This document shows positions 58,001 through 64,000 of a DNA stretch of 64,000 nt, piece after piece. A program made the translations under genes and the position numbers. Every line of letters starts with the position of its first letter. Position 1 is the stretch's first letter. Source of the DNA: Hyaloperonospora brassicae (lineage: Eukaryota; Oomycota; Peronosporomycetes; Peronosporales; Peronosporaceae); the NCBI GenBank assembly GCA_947650285.1, contig CANTFL010000002.1, positions 1-64,000 on the forward strand, read 5' to 3'. The notes beneath the pieces were generated by a model. That model saw nothing but the letters and a program-made list of their open reading frames with translations, was not told the DNA's origin and did not search any database.

Positions 58001-61000
58001 TTTTATCTGGAATGCGTACCTGGAATCTCCCGATTTGCAGCAAACCCGAATAATGAAATTGGACGAAGCGCACTGCACCGTCTGTGTCGTACTGCATCAA
58101 CGGGTAGCCATCGCAAAATCCCTGGCGACACATATATTATAATTCTGTCGGTAATGGAAATAAAAAATAATTTACGAAGCAAACTAATCAATCTGGTATG
58201 TAGACTTTTTCTAGAATGCTAATTTTTACATCCTAACATCGTTCATCGAATAGATTGAATAAAGGAGGTATAGTAAAAACGGTCATTTCAGCGCAGTCAC
58301 GGATAAATATTGCAAGTACGCCTAATCTCCAGGAAACCTTGAATTGATACGACATAAATTTGCACAGACCATTTGGTGGTCGTATCCACTTCACATAGAG
58401 CTGCGCCATTGCTACCGAAGCTAAACCCAAAAATTTCGAACTTTCATATAGATACAACCTAAAATTATTATAGCTAGCATATTTTATAATCTTGACGAAT
58501 GGTAGTAATTCTTAAACTCGAGATTAAGTGCGAGTACTTACAGACGTGAAATTGCTGGACCACTGCGAAGAAATTTTAGCTTTTATGATGTCAATAGACG
58601 AATACATCGTCGACGTAGCTCGATGCGCAACATCGTGCACCGACCTAAAATAACATGTGATTTATCTTTAAAAAGTGGCAGATTTGTTTACATCCTTTGT
58701 GTCATCACTCGCCTCTCCTAAACTATTTCCCTAAAGGAATTAGATTGCAAGGTTCGGGAAATTTCGTTCATGCAGAGAATCGGACATATTTATATCTCAG
58801 AGGTTTGGACAAAATATAGTGATTTTTAACATATTATAGAAGATGACGTCCTACATGTGCAGCGCCGTATGTGTAGATACCGGCGCCCATTTCAAAATGT
58901 TAAATGCGCGCATATTTGGCAGCGTTTAATGATAATTCTTGCACATATTTTCGGAAATTTATTGGTCGATTCATTTACACACACTCTCTACGAAGCGATC
59001 AGCATATAAGTGATCATCGCTTGGACTCTTTTACGATTCAAGAGCTACGTCTGCGTGATACACTGCTTCAAGCTCAAGTTGAGCTCGATCTCGATCCTAT
59101 GTCGAGTGCCTCAATGGTTAGGGTGAATTATACCGCTAAATTTTAATAATAAAATGCATCTTCCTATTTTAAATAAACTTGTATCGATAACATTTACTTG
59201 TATACCCAGTGGGCAAAAGTTATTTTAGATAGGTATGGGTATCTTCATCAAGGATAATTTCGTTTAATGATCCTTATGGAACAAGTAAGTGTTCCTTAAA
59301 GATAATGCCGACAAAGTATTGACTGCGTACATATCCTCTTCGACGAGTGCGTCGATCGTTTGAATCTTGTCACGACGCAGATCTATCCTGTAACGTTTTA
59401 TTTCAATCGTTACGAACCACAGTATCTCCAAATTGGAATTTCGAGACTATCAGATCAAGCTTTATAGCGACTACACTAGGTCTGTCACTTATTGTGACTT
59501 GCAATGTTTCATTGCTGTCACGATAACAAATTTACTCAGAGAACATGGTACTTTTTCACTCGTATAATTTGCTTGAATGATTTCTTATGTGAGCACATCG
59601 TGACGCATTCCCTTAACGTCTTAGTGATGTGATAGAGTTACCGCAGCCAGTCACATTATGGTAGACTCTTCCGTAGACCCAGACTTACCTTGGTGCCGCT
59701 TCTAAAAATTGATATCTTTTTATAATTAATGTTCTTTTTTTCAGAATGCCTCGATGGCCCGGCCATATAAAATTACACTTGTGCTGAACCTTGGTCCATG
59801 CGAAAGTTATAACATCAACTAGTAGCTTGCAGAAGTGTAGCGGTTAGCTAAAGTGGGGTCTTGTGTGTTAGATCTCTATGTTGTACCACAGAAGAGACCA
59901 CCGTATCAGTCATGAAGCATTGTAAGGCTTATAAACGCTCCATATATGGTATCGGTTTAGAAATGCGCTACCAGCTGGTCCATGCCTCCTACTGCTTGGG
60001 CTATCGAAGGTCAATGATGACATCGAATTTATCATCAGAATCTAGGACAGTATTATCACAATGTAGCTTTAATCACTAAGCGTATATTAAAGCATGAATG
60101 ATTGCATATCTGCCTTTACTGATAAGCATGCTGTAGGGCGCAATGATGTCCTCGCTTGAAGGGTCTCGCGCTCAACAAGCAGTAGACTAAGGTCCTCCAG
60201 CGATCGGCGCCGAAATACATTGCTTGACGTGTAACAGTTAGTTAGGGCTCAACGTGGCATGCCTTTGGTCAATATTATCTGCAAGACGATGAGGGACATT
60301 TTTTCACCAGGGGCAGCAACACATTAATTCGGTATGTTAAGATTTACCTTCGTCAAGAAGCCTACAGAGTCTTGAAGTCGTTAGATCAGCAAGGTGATCC
60401 ACTCTGCTGCCCTCGACCAGGTTTGATAGATCCGCTACATTATCGTGACATCGCATCAGCTTCGGAATCGCGTCTTGGCCCCGTATTGGTCGACGAACGT
60501 TTGCTACGTAGTACTGCCGGCAGCATTAGATTCGTGCAATACGTATGTAGGCGTAGTACCCTGCGATTTGACTGATTGAATGCACAAAATCTTTTACATA
60601 TAGGAGTGACAATTTCTCTATTCGTCACGTAGGATTGAACTAGTTGTTTCGAACTCCGCTCACTTGTAGCATCGGGGGACGATGGGACCTAAATTCGATG
60701 CTAGGCTGTTCCATAATAAATACATTCTGTTCCACCACTCAGAATGCGTATTCTTCCGTATCTATTACTTAATGGAACAAGTAAGTATTTAAGAAAATAG
60801 ACTATATACATTGAATAAACCTTGTCATCAACTCGTATTCATGAATTGTATTGGCTGTAAGGTGGCGAATGGTCTGAACGTGAGCGTGCAAGCCACGATT
60901 AAGCTACCTGAGGATCAAGAACTCGAACTATAAATGTATTTGGTTTGCGGCGACTAAAACGTTGGTCCTAGATAGAGCTAAGAATGCCTCTTATTACTCA

Positions 61001-61098
61001 ATCGTAAATGGTTCGTGAACCTTAAGCCTTACGACCTAAGTTATATTGCTATGCTCGGTCGATTTTGACAAAGCAAACGAAGCAATTATATATATCGA
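49016..61098. other. AT-rich intergenic DNA, nothing recognised
   Basis: About 12 kb with no supportable gene or element. A short stretch at 49727-49868 (plus strand, VMVGLGGSRFVVLDWAMKGR and FFDDKFRVVGERK) looks protein-like but lacks a start, family motif or neighbours. The frame 60372-60575 is likewise unrecognised. Confidence 0.35.
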
Positions 61099-61293
61099 GG
61101 ATGCGAAGATCTATATGGTGGCATTCAAATTGATATGGAATCCCATTTGATTTTCTTCCTAGTAACCGGAGATACATTTTCTTAAGTTTTCAAAAAAAAT
61201 ATCTTTATTTAGGATCTTAAGGTCTCTTTGATGGCTTCCAAATCGATATGACATCTCAAAAGAGGTTATTCGTGGTAATCGAAGATATTTTTT
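61099..61293. repeat. Diverged tandem duplication, period about 113 bp
   Basis: 61099-61180 and 61212-61293 align with an offset of 113: ggatgcgaagatct against ggatcttaaggtct, ggcattcaaattgatatgg against ggcttccaaatcgatatga, and taaccggagatac against taatcgaagatat. Identity is roughly 70%. It may be a duplicated remnant of a short repeat unit. Confidence 0.45.
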
Positions 61294-61305
61294 ACGACGC
61301 TTTCA

Positions 61306-61327
61306 GGTCAACGCGCGTGCGTTGACC
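61306..61327. repeat. 9-bp stem inverted repeat
   Basis: GGTCAACGC and GCGTTGACC pair with a 4-base loop, directly after the tandem duplication. Function unknown. Confidence 0.6.
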
Positions 61328-62031
61328 CGCTAGGTGCAGTCTAACATTACTGCTGACTCAACAATTCAAAGTGTTGGATATCCTATTCACTTAAAAGCTC
61401 TGACTGTGGAGCACCTTAATGGTAAAGCAAGGTTACCTTATAACTCTACGCGTCAAATTTATGCTGGAAGAACTTTGTATTGTGGCATGTACTTATCGCC
61501 TTTCATAGCAAGCCGGATGGCCCATTCGATGTCACTTAAATGCGCGAATACTTTACGCTTGGCATGAAAGCGATCCTATTTTATTCGTGTTGGATGAAAA
61601 GTCCGTAGTCGTTGGACAGACTACAAAGTGCTGTCATCTAAATGGGGCACTCTGCGCTTGTAACCGCACAGAACAAGCCGCCTACACTGAAACAGTGACG
61701 AAACGTGCCTCGCAACCCTACGTCCATGGCATGTGCAGAGGAAGGCCTGTCTTCTATACGGACGCATACATAGAAAGGTAAGAGCATAGTTGTGTTCAAT
61801 GCAGTTGAATCTCCTATAGCACATTTTGATCTAGTCAAATGTATCAACTGCAAACTCCAAATTATTATTTCGTTGAACGCCAATTGTTGCGTGTCTAGCA
61901 GCGATTAATGGCTAAGTCACTTGATATGATGGACTGCACTAAACAGTACGATTTTACGCGGCGTAGTCCTTCGGATCACCCCGGTGTGGGCTACGAGTGC
62001 AGTGACACTGTTGTAATTTCTTAGAGGATCC

Positions 62032-62244
62032 TCACCCCGTATTCCACTGTGGGACTTTGAGGCCAGTAGGGCTTCCATCCGACCCAAAGTAATACATACC
62101 TAAGGTGCGGGTTGGTAGGGCGGTCACCCATTGGCTGTTTGCTCGTCTAATATGTTTGTCGATCTCCGGCGCCTGTAACCGTACCCGCCGCCCGTCGGTA
62201 TCGATCCAGGTACCCCCCCCCCCCGGTCCCAGATTCAGTGGCAC
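62032..62244 (-). pseudogene. Short GC-rich coding fossil, unknown
   Basis: The minus frame reads GGGGTWIDTDGRRVRLQAPE, then IDKHIRRANSQWVTALPTRT and YYFGSDGSPTGLKVPQWNTG before TGA. It is clearly more GC-rich than the surrounding DNA, and the WIDTDGRRV-type text looks like real coding sequence. No upstream start is found, and a 12-base C run (62213-62224 on the plus strand) interrupts the N-terminal side and could hide a frameshift. I do not recognise the family. Confidence 0.35.
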
Positions 62245-62449
62245 TAACCAGTAAGTAGCGAGGTGTCGATATTACCCAATGAAGTTTATATTCCAATAAT
62301 ATTAGGCTTGTGAGGTACATATTGGAGAATATAATTTTTAAGACGATATTCTCATTGACCCAATTTTAGCTTGAACTACACGAAACGGACTAATCTCATC
62401 AACCGCCGACTACAAGTCCTCCTGATTTTAATTTGTTCAATGGATTAGA

Positions 62450-62788
62450 GAGCTTCGGCTCGGTCACATCTGCAGCATCTGTCCCGTCTCGAGCGCTTTC
62501 ACACGCTTGTTGAGCAATATGCTCGTAGCTTTCCGGATTCAGTGGAGGCTACCACTATGCTCGATCAGCGCAGCTCCAAGAAAGGATGCAGAACAGGTGC
62601 AATGTTCTTGGAAAGAAGTTACGAATTATCACGTTGCAGCTGTTAGCCGCGTCCAGTGGCTCTACGATTTGAAGGAACGTGGTCATTCAAGTCAATTACT
62701 GAAGTACGCGCTGATGGAACCTAACGGCGTAATTTTTGACAGTTTCGGTGATGCACTGCCTATTATAGCAAATGTAGAGAAAATATAA
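62450..62788 (+). pseudogene. Frameshifted coding fossil, unknown
   Basis: One plus frame reads ASARSHLQHLSRLERFHTLV and EQYARSFPDSVEATTMLDQR up to about 62600. The next frame then takes over: SWKEVTNYHVAAVSRVQWLY, DLKERGHSSQLLKYALMEPN and GVIFDSFGDALPIIANVEKI to TAA 62788. A single one-base shift joins them, so a decayed gene of at least 110 codons is likely. No domain recognised. Hairpins of the family-A kind lie just downstream (62823-62845, 62999-63021). Confidence 0.4.
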
Positions 62789-63272
62789 GACGTGTTAATC
62801 GGCCAAATTTTTGCTCTAATTGCTAGCGCTGTGATCCATCACACGCTCAGTATAATTAACTCTTCGTCTGTGCAGTGAGTCACACGGCCTGCACGCTCCC
62901 GTTGCAGCTATATTGCACTCGCATTGCGATTCTCACTAAGGGATCGTTCCATCGATGATCCGTTACTTTATCTAAGGCCACTCGTGGCAGCGGTGCGTAC
63001 ATCGACGTAATATCGATGTAACCTGCACTGACATTACAAGGCGCTTAGTCCACAACCTTTATAAACCTCAAGTTCCTCGTTGAACGTACAATGTATATTC
63101 CCCAGGTAAGAATTTAAAATGTTATGGTCTCAGTGACGCACTGTTGAACTTCCCGACCTTGCCGGGACGAGGCGATTGGGCCACCGGCGCAGATGAGACT
63201 TTATACACCATCGGCGCCACCACTACGCTATGAAGCTCTCGGCAAGCTATTGTCCAGGTCTCCGCGACTCAG

Positions 63273-63488
63273 GTGAGTAGAGCCACCGACTCAGCACGCT
63301 TCGTGCCTTTCAAGTCACTTACTTGGAATGTAGCTGCCGCGCTGATGCACTTTGCCTGTCTTTTGGAGCAGAGAAAAGGCGTTGGAACACTGAGTGTGAA
63401 GCTTAACAAGACAGTTATAGTCTCAACACCTGCGGTCAAGGACTTTTCTTCGGCAGCGTTTCCATTATTGCCGCTTTTCGATACTTGA
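63273..63488 (+). CDS. Short ORF, unknown
   Basis: 71 codons: FVPFKSLTWNVAAALMHFAC, LLEQRKGVGTLSVKLNKTVI, then ending LLPLFDT. Composition is protein-like and the frame is GC-richer than distal DNA, but there is no recognisable domain, and it follows the decayed fragment at 62450-62788 on the same strand, so it may belong to the same dead gene. Confidence 0.25.
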   Translation: MSRATDSARFVPFKSLTWNVAAALMHFACLLEQRKGVGTLSVKLNKTVIVSTPAVKDFSSAAFPLLPLFDT

Positions 63489-64000
63489 TGAGATCGTAGT
63501 GGACCGCGGAGATGAAGGGATGTCGCTTGTTCTTATCGGTGCATTATGGCTATGAGATACTATTTCTAGCGAGTCGTCGCTGCACTTAGCTAAAGACAAA
63601 CTGGATGAATACTGCTCTTCGTCTATTGACCATGTCAGTCACGCTAGCACAAGATATTGCAATATGCATGACTGCAAGTGTTGCATGTCATTTGAAGCCT
63701 ATCGGAAGCTACTCACCTGATGTACAACACTTCGCTGCCGCAATCTAGTGCGCAGGTGGATTCTATATACTAGTTAGTGACATTTCGTTGCAGCTAAACT
63801 TTTGTATTTAAAGTCGTGGCGTTATTTATGTGATGTGTCAAGATCTGCCTATCCTTTGCAACTACATCATACATGTACCACGGTAGATCAACGTGCTCCG
63901 AGAAACGAATATGTGCAGCTTAATACACCTGCACTACGCATTGAGTGCCAATCGTCGCACCGGCGCGCAGTACTGACGTCTGGCGCCCGAATGGGACCTC

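Noticed and set aside
59281..60790. Shared 15-mer atggaacaagtaagt at about 59276 and 60772
   Set aside because: One or two shared 15-mers are expected by chance in 64 kb, and similarity does not extend on either side.
62213..62224. Run of 12 C as a functional G-quadruplex or promoter element
   Set aside because: A single homopolymer run without further G/C tracts; more likely slippage or a base-calling problem.

Overview
The window looks like nuclear DNA of an oomycete, most likely a Peronosporales species (Phytophthora or downy mildew group). The basis is one well-recognised feature: Ty3/gypsy LTR retrotransposons with the chromodomain integrase, the zinc-knuckle gag style (GYPSDK, CPLEKFNN, PTKHSGMF) and the doubled RNase H that I associate with oomycete elements. 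There is no bacterial gene organisation, no rRNA or tRNA I can support, and no convincing intact host gene. Layout: (1) 1-2642 holds two fragments of one gypsy family, here called A. A minus-strand 5' end (LTR 605-880, primer site, open gag 560-1 running off the left edge) abuts, at about 880, the 3' end of a plus-strand copy (chromodomain 880-1137, an antisense reading frame 2118-881, polypurine tract, 3' LTR 2247-2642). Both fragments are packed with short perfect inverted repeats placed one after another, the strangest signal in the window. (2) 2643-2891 is the end of an unidentified protein-coding sequence abutting the LTR. (3) 3629-17718 is a full-length but coding-dead 14.1-kb gypsy element, called B: 1.35-1.38-kb LTRs very rich in GATC, gag, protease, RT, RNase H, second RNase H, DD35E integrase, chromodomain, and a 2.35-kb antisense coding region before the 3' LTR. 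B sits inside an older LTR related to family A (3451-3628 plus 17719-18021), whose outer flanks carry a 4/5-matching target duplication. (4) 18022-60000 is AT-rich and nearly featureless. It holds a decayed coding stretch (20.6-22.3 kb), a gag-like hairpin-dense fossil (23.9-24.3 kb), an acidic coding fossil (24.5-24.8 kb), a solo A-type LTR (33.8-34.1 kb) and a DNA element with 215-bp terminal inverted repeats (35908-37381). (5) 60-64 kb is somewhat more GC-rich, with short unrecognised decayed coding stretches and more hairpins. How the parts relate: the only system visible is the life cycle of LTR retroelements. A and B share one architecture (gag-pol-chromodomain on one strand, an antisense gene starting 130-165 bp inside the 3' LTR), although the antisense proteins do not resemble each other. 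B's LTRs are about 99% identical while its genes carry many stops and frameshifts. All coordinates, counts and alignments were made by eye.
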